A DNA stretch of 64,000 bases from Sacculina carcini (lineage: Eukaryota; Arthropoda; Thecostraca; Sacculinidae), in the NCBI GenBank assembly GCA_916048095.2, contig OU696571.1:3954501-4018500 (forward strand). The letters run 5' to 3'. Both the position numbers and the translations under genes were made by a program. The stretch's first letter is position 1. Every line of letters starts with the position of its first letter. Below are positions 11,301 to 24,173 of this stretch, piece after piece. Under the pieces are notes generated by a model, which did no database searches, had not been told where the DNA came from, and worked only from the letters and a program-made list of their open reading frames with translations.

Positions 11301-12512
11301 TTGGTGGGCCGCGTGTTTGGGACCCCTGGGGTAGATAATCTCAGTCTTCTGATTACAAATTATGATCGCATCAGTATTTTTTGTGATCACAAACTAATAA
11401 GTTAAATCACCTCAGACTAGGCTGAGAGCGGTCAATATTGAATGGTTGGGTTGGGTTGGGTAGGTTTGACTCAGGTTATATTGGGTTTTAATGATAGCGG
11501 AAAATATATAAATTTTAACAATAAATATTATAGCGGTAAAAGTGAAATAGTATTTGAGCAAATGATATTGGGGAATGATGTTAAGTAATAAATATAGTTT
11601 GGAAACATTCTGATGAAAAGATTTCATCATCTTTCATTGTTTGTTTCGTGTTTGTGTTCTGAATTATACCACACGACGGGCAGATTTATATATCAGGAGG
11701 GTTGAGGAATAATATTTGTCAAAATAAGAACAAAAATATTCACATTTAGACTTTTCTATTGGTTAAGATATTTATAGGTTACATTTTTTGGTTTTCAATT
11801 TGTATTCATTATATTTTCTGGATTTGATATGAATTTTATTGTATGAATTGTTCCGCACGACGGGTGGGTTTAAAAAAGTGTTTTTAGATCATTTTTTCAA
11901 ATGTTTCATTTAAAAAAAGTTTTTTTTTTAAATAAAAATGTTCCGCGGGCAGCAACTATAGACAATAGAACGTTCAATTTCCCCTGTAGAATTAATCCAT
12001 ACACAAAACCAATGGATTTGACTTCAAATATGAATTGTATTGTATGAATTGTTCCGCACGACGGGCGGGTTTACAAAAAGTGTTTCCATTTTTTAGTTCA
12101 TTTTTTCAAATGGTTCATTTAAAAAAAGGTATTTAAAAAAAATAAAAATGCTCCGCGGGCAGCAACTATAGACCATAGAACGTTAAATTTACCCTGTAGA
12201 ATTAATCCATGCACAAAACCAATGGATTTGACTTCAAGATCCAGAACGGATCGTGTTCGAGTTCTGAATTATTCAGTTATTCGAGTTCTGAATTATTATT
12301 CAGCACGACGGGCGGGTTTAAAAATGACTCAGGCGGACTAAGGGGGAATATTTTGTCGAAATAAAAATAATTAAACTTATAATTTTCAATTGATTAATAT
12401 TTTTATGAGTGTACCCTATTTCATTTTTATTTTTCCATATTTTTTTATGAATTGAATATGAATTGAATATGAATTGTTATGAATTGCTCCGCACAACGGG
12501 CGGGTTTTAATG
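8373..12512 (+). mobile_element. Non-autonomous Helitron with internal tandem modules
   Basis: A second 5' end (TC at 8373) opens a long composite. The order is: the 5' region shared with the coding Helitron (8373-8860), then three to four internal units (about 8940-10170), then the 3'-type ACGGGCGGG modules (10315-12500). Internal units are marked by GTTACGGCGGTGTAAAGT at about 8942, 9336, 9676 and 10082, so they repeat every 340-406 bp. The part 10200-11930 is closely repeated at 15000-16440 and 21840-23300. The end at about 12500 reads TTTTAATGCTAT rather than CTAG, with the next element starting there. Confidence 0.7.
8940..10175 (+). repeat. Internal Helitron repeats, 340-406 bp period
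   Basis: Each unit holds the ordered landmarks GTGTAGATAATTTTGTGTTC, ATTTATACCCACAAATGATA, ATTACACTTGAACACCGGG, ATTTCTCAGTAACTATTTGT, GGTATAATTTTTAATTTTCC, GTTACGGCGGTGTAAAG and ACTTGCGATTACACAGG. The same order recurs in all large Helitron copies here (14.0-15.0, 18.0-18.7, 20.8-21.8 and 59.6-60.6 kb, and inverted at 29.75-29.99 kb). Units within one copy differ by small indels and substitutions. Confidence 0.85.
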
Positions 12513-12974
12513 CTATATATATACATAAAGAAGAAATTATATGTCTGTCTGTGTATGTATGCTTGAATATGAGGTGACATAATTGCGCTGGTTCATGGTT
12601 CGCTGGTTCAATGATCAGGGGCTTCAAACGCAAACGAATCGATGGCTCATTTTTATGAAATAAAAATGTCCCGCGGGCAGCAATAAAACGTTCAATTTCA
12701 CCGTATAGAATGAATTCATATACAAAACTAATGGATTTGACTTCAAGAACCAGAACGGATGGTGTTCGAGTTCTGAATTTTTCCTCACGTCGGGCGGGTT
12801 TAAATATGAGGCGGGTTGAGTGAAAATATTTTGTCAAAATAAAATTAAAAATAATGAAATTTAGACTTTTTAATTGATTAAGGTCTTCATGAGTTTGCCT
12901 TATTTATTTTTAGTTTGCAATATTTTTATGAATTGTTCCGCACAACGGGCGGGTTTTAATGCGGTTTTAATGCT
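12513..12974 (+). mobile_element. Short non-autonomous Helitron, about 0.46 kb
   Basis: It begins TATATATACATAAAGAAG, TGTCTGTCTGTGTATG, and runs through GAGGTGACATAATTGCGCTG, CCCGCGGGCAGCAATAAAAC and CAGAACGGATGGTGTTC. It ends CCGCACAACGGGCGGG with a duplicated GGTTTTAATG. The same order and length recur at 16485-16942, 23723-24173, 24174-24629 and 24630-28199, so this is a defined subfamily. It is non-coding. Confidence 0.8.
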
Positions 12975-13189
12975 ATATATATTCATAAAGAAGAAATTAT
13001 CTGTCTGTCTATGTATGTATGCTTGAATATGAGGTGACATAATTGCGCTGGTTCATGGTTCGCTGGTTCAATGATCAGGGGCTTCAAACGCAAACGAAGC
13101 GATGGCTCATTTTTATGAAATAAAAATGTCCCGCGGGCAGTTATTCATGTTATGAATTGCTCCGCACAACGGGCGGGTTTTAATGCTAG
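12975..13189 (+). mobile_element. Internally deleted short Helitron ending in CTAG
   Basis: The 5' end and first ~160 bp match the short subfamily up to CCCGCGGGCAG. The sequence then jumps to the last ~50 bp (TTATGAATTGCTCCGCACAACGG onward), ending in CTAG at 13186-13189. The next base begins the 5' TC of another Helitron (13190), so two elements sit end to end with no spacer. Confidence 0.82.
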
Positions 13190-13211
13190 TCTATATATAT
13201 AAAAGAGATCC

Positions 13212-13245
<34 letters not shown>

Positions 13246-16200
13246 CCACCCTCCTTGGTCACATTTTCAGCAAGCTGCTACTCGATAACCACTTAATGTA
13301 CCTGCCAACAATTTATACCATTACGCTGAAAATTTTCTTGTCTACACGATAGGATAAATTTAAAAGTTTAAAAATAAAATTAAAAAAAGTTATCGCGGTG
13401 AAAAGACAAAATGAACCCTGAAAAATGCGAAAATTTTGGTCAATATTCCTACATCTACTCCTCATAAACCAGAAATGGTACAGTAATACAGATTATACCA
13501 CTGTGTAGAAAATTTTCTGTTCTACAAGATAGGTTATAATTCATATCCAAAAATAGAACATAAAAGATGTAAACATGACAAAATTTCAATCTATATTCAA
13601 AATTATATTTAAACTCCACGCGTCCGATTTTCTATACTTTTTTCTCTATTTATCAAAAACTAATTATCACACATCTAATTAAATAATGCCATCATGCTGG
13701 GAATTTTGTTTGCTACAACACGGTATAATTTTTAATTTTCCAAAGTTTATTAAAAAAAAGTTACGGCGGTGTGAAGTGTAAATGACAAAGTCAAAAAGGC
13801 ATAATTATCGCACAAAAACGTGAATATTTTGGTCAATATTCCGCTATCTATTCCTCATAAACCAGCAATGGTACAGCTATAAAAATTATACTATTGTGTA
13901 GATAATTTTGTGTTCTACAGGAAAAGTAATAATTTATACCCACAAATGATACAAAAATGTGTAAAATTGGCAAAATTGTCAAATACATCCAAAATTACAC
14001 TTGATCACCGGGCGCCTAAATTAATTCATTTTTCTACCTATTTCTCAGGAACTATTTGTCACACATTAAAATAAATTATATCATCGTGCTGGAAATTGTA
14101 TTTTTTAAAATGCGGTATAATTTTTAATTTTCCAAAGTGTATCTGAAGGAAGTTACGGCGGTGTAAAGTCAAAAAGACATATTGCCAATTTGACAGCTAT
14201 TTTTCGCACTTGCGATTACACAGGAATATACTACTGTGTAGAGAATTTTGTGTTCTACAAGAAAAGGTGTAATTTATACCCACAAATGATACAAAAAACG
14301 TGTAAAATTGGCAAAATTCTCAAATACATCCAAAATTACACTTGAACACCGGGTGACTACAATTTATTCATTTTTATACCCATTTCTCAGCAACTGTTTG
14401 TCACACCTTAAAATTAATTATACCATCGTGCTAGAAATTTTGTTTCCTACAGTACGGTATAATTATTAATTTTCCAAAGTGTATCTGAACGAAGTTACGA
14501 CGGTGTAAGGTCAAATTGTCATGTTGCCAATTTGACAGCTATTATGCGTACTTGCGATTACACATGAATATACACTGATTAAATTTCACTGGAGTCCAAT
14601 CACAATTTACGCACTTGCGATTACACAGGAATATACTACTGTGTAGAGAATTTTGTGTTCTACAAGATAAGCTATAATTTATACCCACAAATGATACAAA
14701 AAACGTGTAAAATTGGCAAAATTCTCAAATACATCCAAAATTACACTTGAACACCGGGCGACTAAAATTAATTCATTTTTCTACTATTTCTCAGTAACTA
14801 TTTGTTACACATAAAAATAAATTATACCATCGTTCTAGAAATCTTGTCTTCTACAATACGGTATAATTTGTAATTTTCCAAAGGGTATCTGAAGGAAGTT
14901 ACGGCGGTGTAAAGTCAAAAGGACATATTGCCAATTTGACAGCTATTATGCGTACTTGCGATTACACAGGAATATACACCGATTAAATTTCACTGAAGCC
15001 CAATCACAATTAAGAATGCATCATATTATCTCCAAGCATGGATGGTGTGGTTTTATTGCGTACAGTTTAATTAATGCTACACTCTACTGAATATAAAGGC
15101 TTTATTGTCCTCAATAACGTTCCGCACGACGGGCGGGTAAAATGCTATTGGGAACAAAGTAAACTACTGAATTTAACTGTGTAATTTAATTGGTTTAATT
15201 TCAAGTTGCATAAGCATAAGTTGCATAAGGATATGGGCTGCAATATCATGTAATGCCAACTTATGCTGTTTTAGCGGAAGCATTAACCTGGAATTATAGA
15301 GATGACAGAAGATTGCATTGTTTTGATAGTGTTGTGGAAAAACATGTTTTCTAAATTGAAACATAAATTTCACATTTAGACTTTTATATTAGCTATAACT
15401 TTCCTGTGGGTTTGTTTTTCTTTTTCAATTTGCACTAATTTTTTTATGAATTGAATATTAATTATATTTTATGAACTGTTCCGCACGACGGGCGAATTAA
15501 ATGTATCTATAAAGAGTGGGTTTAAATGATAGCGAGGTATATGATATTTTGCTAGCAGTAAATATTCTAGCGATAAAAGTAGAATAGCTCTTAAGCAAAT
15601 GATTTTGGAGAATGATGTGAACCTTTAAATATATTTTGCGATCTGATGATATATGTATTAGGAATAATACGTAGCAGAATATAGATTGCATAATATAATA
15701 TCGGCTGTAATATCAAGGGCTGTATTATCGGTGTAATCCAAAAAATAACAACTGTATGAATATGATGCATTAGTGGAAGCATTAACCGGGAATTATGAGA
15801 TAATATGATAATGGTGTATAATTATATCGCATTATGCAACAAATGTGAATTTAGCTACCTTACAGTTTGGTCCCGATACTATATTGGCGGGTTGAGAGAA
15901 AAGTATTGGTGGGCCGCGTGTTTGGGACCCCTGGGGTAGATAATCTCAGTCTTCTGATTACAAATTATGATCGCATCAGTATATTTTGTGATCACAAACT
16001 AATTAGTTAAATCACCTCAGACTAGGCTGAGAGCGGTCAAGATTGGATGGTTGGGTTGGGTTGGGTAGGTTTGACTCAGGTTATATTGGGTTTTAATGAT
16101 AGCGGAAAATATGTAAATTTTAACAATAAATATTATAGCGGTAAAAGTGAAATAGTACTTAAGCAAATGATATTGGGGAATGATGTTAAGTAATAAATAT

Positions 16201-16484
16201 AGTTTGGAAACATTCTGATGAAAAGATTTCATCATCTTTCATTGTTTGTTTCGTGTTTGTGTTCTGAATTATACCACACGACGGGCAGATTTATATATCA
16301 GGCGGGTTGAGGGATAATATTTGTCAAAATAAGAACAAAAATATTCACATTTAGACTTTTCTATTGGTTAAGATATTTATAGGTTACATTTTTTGGTTTT
16401 CAATTTGTATTCATTATATTTTATGGATTTGATATGAATTTTATTGTATGAATTGCTCCGCACAACGGGCGGGTTTTAATGCTA
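13190..16484 (+). mobile_element. Large non-autonomous Helitron, copy A (3.3 kb)
   Basis: The 5' TC abuts the CTAG of the preceding element. The order is: 5' region shared with the coding Helitron, internal tandem units (about 13740-15000), the AAGAATGCATCATATTA block, GCACGACGGGCGGGTAAAATG, then 3' modules to TTTTAATGCT at about 16482. Most of its length is repeated almost identically at 20032-23290 with a constant offset near 6838 bp. Rep and helicase are missing, so it depends on proteins supplied by another copy. Confidence 0.8.
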
Positions 16485-16942
16485 TATATATACATAAAGA
16501 AGAAATTATCTGTCTGTCTGTGTATGTATGCTTGAATATGAGGTGACATAATTGCGCTGGTTCATGGTTCGCTGGTTCAATGATCAGGGGCTTGAAACGC
16601 AAACGAAGCGATGGCTCATTTCTATGAAATAAAAATGTCCCGCGGGCAGCAATAAAACGTTCAATTTCACCGTATAGAATGAATTCATATACAAAACTAA
16701 TGGATTTGACTTCAAGAACCAGAACGGATGGTGTTCGAGTTCTGAATTATTCCTCACGTCGGGCGGGTTTAAATATGAGGCGGGCTGAGTGAAAATATGT
16801 TGTCAAAATAAAATTAAAAATAATGAAATTTAGACTTTTTAATTAATTAAGGTCTTCATGAGTTTGCCTTATTTATTTTTAATTTGCAATATTTTTATGA
16901 ATTGTTCCGCACAACGGGCGGGTTTTAATGCGGTTTTAATGC
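16485..16942 (+). mobile_element. Short non-autonomous Helitron, about 0.46 kb
   Basis: Same subfamily and boundaries as 12513-12974, including the duplicated GGTTTTAATG just before the end. Its position directly after copy A matches the position of the other short element relative to the 8.4-12.5 kb composite, so composite and short element may have been copied together. Confidence 0.8.
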
Positions 16943-17328
16943 TATATATATACATAAAGAAGAAATTATCTGTCTGTCTGTGTATGTATGCTTGAATATG
17001 AGGTGACATAATTGCGCTGGTTCATGGTTCGCTGGTTCAATGACCAGGGGCTTCAGACGCAAACGAAGCAATGGCTCATTTTTATGAAATAAAAATGTCC
17101 CGCGGGCATTTAGACTTTTCTATTGGTCAAGATATTTATAGCTTACATTTTTTGCTTTTCAATTTGTATTCATTATATTTTATGGATTTGATATGAATTT
17201 TATTGTATGAATTGTTCCGCACGACGGGTGGGTTTAAAAAAAGTGTTTTTAGTTCATTTTTTCAAATGGTTCATGATTTGCTTGATTGTATGAATTGCTC
17301 CGCACAACGGGCGGGTATTAATGCCATA
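16943..17328 (+). mobile_element. Truncated short Helitron joined to a 3' module
   Basis: The first ~165 bp match the short subfamily up to CCCGCGGGCA. From about 17108 the sequence matches the 3' module seen at 7850-7990 (TTTAGACTTTTCTATTGGTC), ending near 17325 with CCGCACAACGGGCGGG. The join lies in the same CCCGCGGGCA segment where the 12975-13189 element is deleted. Confidence 0.7.
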
Positions 17329-19971
17329 TCTATATATATAAAAGAGATCCTCTGTGTGTGTGTGTGTGTGTGTGTGTGTTTGTCCAACCCTCCTTGGTCC
17401 ATTTTCTATCAGCTAATACTCGGCCACCACTTGGCGTACCTGCTAACAATATATACCATCACGTTGGAAATTTTCTTGTCTACACTTTAGATTAAATTTT
17501 AAATTTCAAAAATGAAATCAAAAAAAGTTATAGCGGTGAAAAGACAAAATGAACCCTGAAAAATGCGAAAATTGTGGTCAATGCTCTGCCATCTACTCCT
17601 CATAAACCAGAAATGGTACAGCCAAACAGATTATACCACTGTGTAGAAAATTTTCTGTTCTACAAGATAGGTTATAATTCATATCCAAAAATAGAACATA
17701 AAAGATGTAAACAGGACAAAATTTCAATCTATATTCAAAATTATATTTAAACTCCTCGCGTCCAATTTTCTATACTTTTTTTTCTATGTATCAAAAACTA
17801 ATTATCACACAACTAAATAAATAATACCATCATGCTGGGAATTTTGTTTGCTACAACACCGTATAATTTTTAATTTTCCAAAGTGTATTAAAAAAAAGTT
17901 ACGGCGGTGTGAAGTCAAAATGACAAAGTCAAAAATGCAAAATTAGCACTGGAAACCGTGAATGTTTTGGTAAATATTCCCCTATCTATTCCTCATAAAC
18001 CAGCATTGGTACAGCTATAAAAATTATACTATTGTGTAGATAATTTTGTGTTCTACAAGAAAAGTTATAATTTATACCCACAAATGATACAAAAATGTGT
18101 AAAATTGGCAAAATTGTCAAATACATCCAAAATTACACTTGATCACCGGGCGCCTAAATTAATTAATTTTTCTACCTATTTCTCAGGAACTATTTGTCAC
18201 ACATTAAAATAAATTATATCATCGTGCTGGAAATTGTATTTTTTAAAATGCGGTATAATTCTTAATTTTCCAAAGTGTATCTGAAGGAAGTGACGGCGGT
18301 GTAAAGTCAAAAGAACATATTGCCAATTTGACAGCTATTATGCGCACTTGCGATTACACAGGAATATACTACTGTGTAGAGAATTTTGTGTTCTACAAGA
18401 AAAGGTATAATTTATACCCACAAATGATACAAAAAACGTGTAAAATTGGCAAAATTCTTAAATACATCCAAATTTACACTTGAACACCGGGCGACTAAAA
18501 TTAATTCATTTTTTACGTATTTCTCAGTAACTATTTGTTACACATAAAAATAAATTATACCATCGTGCTAGAAATCTTGTTTTCTACAATACGGTATAAT
18601 TTGTAATTTTCCAAAGTGTATCTGAAGGAAGTTACGGCGGTGTAAATTCAAAAGCACATATTACCAATTTGACAGCTATTATGAGCACTTGCGATTACAC
18701 AGGAATATACACCGATTAAATTTCACTGAAGCCCAATCACAATTAAGAATGCATCATATTAGCTCCAAGCATGGATGGTGTGGTTTTATTGGGTACAGTT
18801 TAATTAATGCTACACTATACTGAATAGAAAGACTTTATTGTCCTCAATATTACTGGGAACAAAACTACAGTAGTAAATACTACTGGGAACAAAGTTAACT
18901 ACTGAATTTTACTGTATAATTTAATTGGCTTAATTTCAAGTTGCATAAGCTTAAGTTGCATAAGGATATGGGTTGTATTATCATACAATGCCAACTATAT
19001 GAATATGCTGTTTTAGCGGACGCATAAATCTGGAATTATAGAGATGACAGCAGGTTTCATAGTTTTGATAGTGTTACACTTCTGAATTACTACACACGAA
19101 GGACGGGTGTGAATTTGAGCAGTGTTGAGGGAAAAAACTTCGTCAATAATTAAAACAAGAATTTACAAATATGTATTTTTCTATTGGATCAGCTTTTTGC
19201 TTTTTGATTCATTATATTTTATTTATAGTCCCGCACGACGGGCGGGTTTAAATACGAGGCTGTTCGAGGGAAAATATTTTGTCACATCTAAAATAAAAAC
19301 ATTCATATTTAGACTTTTCTATTGTTTAAGAATTTTTAGGGGTTTACTTTTTCTTTTTTAATTTCTAATCGTTTTTTATTAATTAAATATTCATTATACT
19401 TTATTTATTGTTCTGCTCAACGGGCGGGTTTTAATGATAGATGGTGATGTTGAGTTATAAATATATTTTGAAAACAGTATGATAAAAAAATTAGTCATTT
19501 TTCATCGTTTTGTGTCTGAGTTCTGAATCATTCAGCACGACGGGCAGGTTTAAATATGAGGCGGTTTAGGCAAACTATTTTGTCAAAATAATATAAAAAT
19601 ATAGAAATTTAGACTTTTTATGGGTTTACTCTTTTCTTTATTAATTCATATTTATTTTCTCTTATAAATTGAATAAAAATTTAATGGTATAAATTGTTTC
19701 GCACGACGGGCCGGTTTATATGCTAGAATTTCCATTGTTTGTTGTGTTTTTGTTCTGAATTATTCCGCACGACGGGCAGGCTCAAATATGAGGCGGATTG
19801 AGGGATAATATTTTGTCAAATTTAAATTTAAAATATTGACATTTTGAGTTTTTTATTGGTGAACGTATATACAGGTTAAATTTTTTGCTTTTTTATTTGT
19901 ATTCAGTTTATTTTATGGATTGAATATGAATTTTACTTTATGAATTGTTCCGCACGACGGGCGGGCTCAAA

Positions 19972-20031
<60 letters not shown>
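17329..20031 (+). mobile_element. Large non-autonomous Helitron, third copy, plus (TA)n
   Basis: The 5' TC is at 17329, followed by AAAAGAGATCC and a pure TG run (about 17354-17380) in place of TCTG repeats. Internal units run from about 17870 to 18720, one unit fewer than in copies A and B. 3'-type modules follow at 19090, 19220, 19400, 19530, 19690, 19760 and 19945. The block ends in a (TA)n tract at 19976-20030, within which the next element starts. It is non-coding. Confidence 0.72.
19976..20030. repeat. (TA)n microsatellite between two Helitrons
   Basis: About 27 uninterrupted TA dinucleotides lie between the ACGGGCGGG module at 19957 and the Helitron 5' end at 20032. The Helitron 5' end is itself TATATATA-rich, so slippage of that terminus is a likely origin. 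Confidence 0.95.
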
Positions 20032-20034
<3 letters not shown>

Positions 20035-23000
20035 ATATATATAAAAGAGATCCTCTGTCTGTCTGTCTGTCTGTTTGTCTGTCCCACCCTCCTTGGTCAC
20101 ATTTTCAGCAAGCTGCTACTCGATAACCACTTAATGTACCTGCCAACAATTTATACCATTACGCTGAAAATTTTCTTGTCTACACGATAGGATAAATTTA
20201 AAAGTTTAAAAATAAAATCAAAAAAAGTTATCGCGGTGAAAAGACAAAATGAACCCTGAAAAATGCGAAAATTTTGGTCAATATTCCTACATCTACTCCT
20301 CATAAACCAGAAATGGTACAGTAATACAGATTATACCACTGTGTAGAGAATTTTCTGTTCTACAAGATAGGTTATAATTCATATCCAAAAATAGAACATA
20401 AAAGATGTAAACATGACAAAATTTCAATCTATATTCAAAATTATATTTAAACTCCACGCGTCCGATTTTCTATACTTTTTTCTCTATTTATCAAAAACTA
20501 ATTATCACACATCTAAATAAATAATGCCATCATGCTGGGAATTTTGTTTGCTACAACACGGTATAATTTTTAATTTTCCAAAATTTATTAAAAAAAAGTT
20601 ACGGCGGTGTGAAGTGTAAATGACAAAGTCAAAAAGGCATAATTATCGCACAAAAACGTGAATATTTTGGTCAATATTCCGCTATCTATTCCTCATAAAC
20701 CAGCAATGGTACAGCTATAAAAATTATACTATTGTGTAGATAATTTTGTGTTCTACAAGAAAAGTTATAATTTATACCCACAAATGATACAAAAATGTGT
20801 AAAATTGGCAAAATTGTCAAATACATCCAAAATTACACTTGATCACCGGGCGCCTAAATTAATTAATTTTTCTACCTATTTCTCAGGAACTATTTGTTAC
20901 ACATAAAAATAAATTATATCATCGTGCTGGAAATTGTATTTTTTAAAATGCGGTATAATTCTTAATTTTCCAAAGTGTATCTGAAGGAAGTGACGGCGGT
21001 GTAAAGTCAAAAGAACATATTGCCAATTTGACAGCTATTTTTCGCACTTGCGATTACACAAGAATATACTACTGTGTAGAGAATTTTGTGTTCTACAAGA
21101 AAAGGTATAAATTATACCCACAAATGATACAAAAAACGTGTAAAATTGGCAAAATTCTCAAATACATCCAAAATTACACTTGAACACCGGGTGACTACAA
21201 TTTATTCATTTTTATACCCATTTCTCAGCAACTGTTTGTCACACCTTAAAATTAATTATACCATCGTGCTAGAAATTTTGTTTCCTACAGTACGGTATAA
21301 TTATTAATTTTCCAAAGTGTATCTGAACGAAGTTACGACGGTGTAAGGTCAAAATGTCATGTTGCCAATTTGACAGCTATTATGCGTACTTGCGATTACA
21401 CATGAATATACACTGATTAAATTTCACTGGAGTCCAATCACAATTTACGCACTTGCGATTACACAGGAATATACTACTGTGTAGAGAATTTTGTGTTCTA
21501 CAAGATAAGCTATAATTTATACCCACAAATGATACAAAAAACGTGTAAAATTGGCAAAATTCTCAAATACATCCAAAATTACACTTGAACACCGGGCGAC
21601 TAAAATTAATTCATTTTTCTACTATTTCTCAGTAACTATTTGTTACACATAAAAATAAATTATACCATCGTTCTAGAAATCTTGTCTTCTACAATACGGT
21701 ATAATTTGTAATTTTCCAAAGGGTATCTGAAGGAAGTTACGGCGGTGTAAAGTCAAAAGGACATATTGCCAATTTGACAGCTATTATGCGTACTTGCGAT
21801 TACACAGGAATATACACCGATTAAATTTCACTGAAGCCCAATCACAATTAAGAATGCATCATATTATCTCCAAGCATGGATGGTGTGGTTTTATTGCGTA
21901 CAGTTTAATTAATGCTACACTCTACTGAATATAAAGGCTTTATTGTCCTCAATAACGTTCCGCACGACGGGCGGATAAAATGCTATTGGGAACAAAGTAA
22001 ACTACTGAATTTAACTGTGTAATTTAATTGGTTTAATTTCAAGTTGCATAAGCATAAGTTGCATAAGGATATGGGCTGCAATATCATGTAATGCCAACTT
22101 ATGCTGTTTTAGCGGAAGCATTAACCTGGAATTATAGAGATGACAGAAGATTGCATTGTTTTGATAGTGTTGTGGAAAAACATGTTTTCTAAATTGAAAC
22201 ATAAATTTCACATTTAGACTTTTATATTAGCTATAACTTTCCTGTGGGTTTGTTTTTCTTTTTCAATTTGCACTAATTTTTTTATGAATTGAATATTAAT
22301 TATATTTTATGAACTGTTCCGCACGACGGGCGAATTAAATGTATCTATAAAGAGTGGGTTTAAATGATAGCGAGGTATATGATATTTTGCTAGCAGTAAA
22401 TATTCTAGCGATAAAAGTAGAATAGCTCTTAAGCAAATGATTTTGGAGAATGATGTGAACCTTTAAATATATTTTGCGATCTGATGATATATGTATTAGG
22501 AATAATACGTAGCAGAATATAGATTGCATAATATAATATCGGCTGTAATATCAAGGGCTGTATTATCGGTGTAATCCAAAAAATAACAACTGTATGAATA
22601 TGATGCATTAGTGGAAGCATTAACCGGGAATTATGAGATAATATGATAATGGTGTATAATTATATCGCATTATGCAACAAATGTGAATTTAGCTACCTTA
22701 CAGTTTGGTCCCGATACTATATTGGCGGGTTGAGAGAAAAGTATTGGTGGGCCGCGTGTTTGGGACCCCTGGGGTAGATAATCTCAGTCTTCTGATTACA
22801 AATTATGATCGCATCAGTATATTTTGTGATCACAAACTAATAAGTTAAATCACCTCAGACTAGGCTGAGAGCGGTCAAGATTGAATGGTTGGGTTGGGTT
22901 GGGTAGGTTTGACTCAGGTTATATTGGGTTTTAATGATAGCGGAAAATATATAAATTTTAACAATAAATATTATAGCGGTAAAAGTGAAATAGTACTTAA

Positions 23001-23722
23001 GCAAATGATATTGGGGAATGATGTTAAGTAATAAATATAGTTTGGAAACAGTCTGATGAAAAGATTTCATCATCTTTCATTGTTTGTTTCGTGTTTGTGT
23101 TCTGAATTATACCACACGACGGGCAGATTTATATATCAGGCGGGTTGAGGGATAATATTTGTCAAAATAAGAACAAAAATATTCACATTTAGACTTTTCT
23201 ATTGGTTAAGATATTTATAGGTTACATTTTTTGCTTTTCAATTTGTATTCATTATATTTTATGGATTTGATATGAATTTTATTGTATGAATTGTTCCGCA
23301 CGACGGGTGGGTTTAAAAAAGTGTTTTTAGATCATTTTTTCAAATGGTTCATTTAAAAAAAGGTTTTTTTTTTTTAAATAAAAATGTTCCGCGGGCAGCA
23401 ACTATAGACAATAGAACGTTCAATTTACCCTGTAGAATTAATCCATACTTAAAACCAATGGATTTGACTTCAAGATGCAGAACGGATCGTGTTCGAGTTC
23501 TGAATTATTCAGCACGACGGGCGGGTTTAAAAATGACTCAGGCGGACTGAGGTGGAATATTTTGTCGATATAAAAATAATTAAACTTATAATTTTCAATT
23601 GATTAATATTTTTATGAGTGTACCCTATTTCATTTTTATTTTTCCATATTTTTTTATGAATTGAATATGAATTGAATATGAATTGTTATGAATTGCTCCG
23701 CACAACGGGCGGGTTTTAATGC
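20032..23722 (+). mobile_element. Large non-autonomous Helitron, copy B
   Basis: Nearly identical to copy A (13190-16440) over about 3.25 kb. The same short frames recur at a fixed 6838-bp offset and only scattered substitutions are visible. Beyond about 23290 it carries an extra 3' part (GTGTTTTTAG, AACTATAGACAATAG, CAGAACGGATCG, GACGGGCGGG) before ending near 23722. The similarity points to a recent duplication, either by transposition or as a segment. Confidence 0.8.
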
Positions 23723-24173
23723 TATATATATACATAAAGAAGAAATTATCTGTCTGTCTGTGTATGTATGCTTGAATATGAGGTGACATAATTGCGCTGG
23801 TTCATGGTTCGCTGGCTCAATGATCAGGGGCTTCAAACGCAAACGAAGCGATGGCTCATTTTTATGAAATAAAAATGGCCCGCGGGCAGCAATAAAACGT
23901 TCAATTTCACCGTATAGAATGAATTCATATACAAAACTAATGGATTTGACTTCAAGAACCAGAACGGATGGTGTTCGAGTTCTGAATTTTTCCTCACGTC
24001 GGGCGGGTTTAAATATGAGGCGGGTTGAGTGAAAATATTTTTTAAAAATAAAATTAACAATAATGAAATTTATACCTTTTAATTGATTAAGGTTTTCATG
24101 AGTTTGCCTTATTTATTTTTAATTTGCAATATTTTATGAATTGTTCCGCACAACGGGCGGGTTTTAATGCTAG
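23723..24173 (+). mobile_element. Short Helitron 1 of a head-to-tail triplet
   Basis: It opens TATATATACATAAAGAAG and ends GTTTTAATG-CTAG at 24170-24173. The next element starts at the following base. Its internal sequence follows the short subfamily (CCCGCGGGCAGCAATAAAAC, CAGAACGGATGGTGTTC, CGTCGGGCGGGTTTAAAT). It is non-coding. Confidence 0.85.

Noticed and set aside
10892-23073. Conserved 62-72 codon minus frames repeated at 10892, 15497 and 22335 (and at 11412, 16017 and 22855)
   Set aside because: Their conservation is explained by duplication of the whole Helitron copies; content is AT-derived (Ile, Tyr, Phe, Ser, Leu) with no domain.
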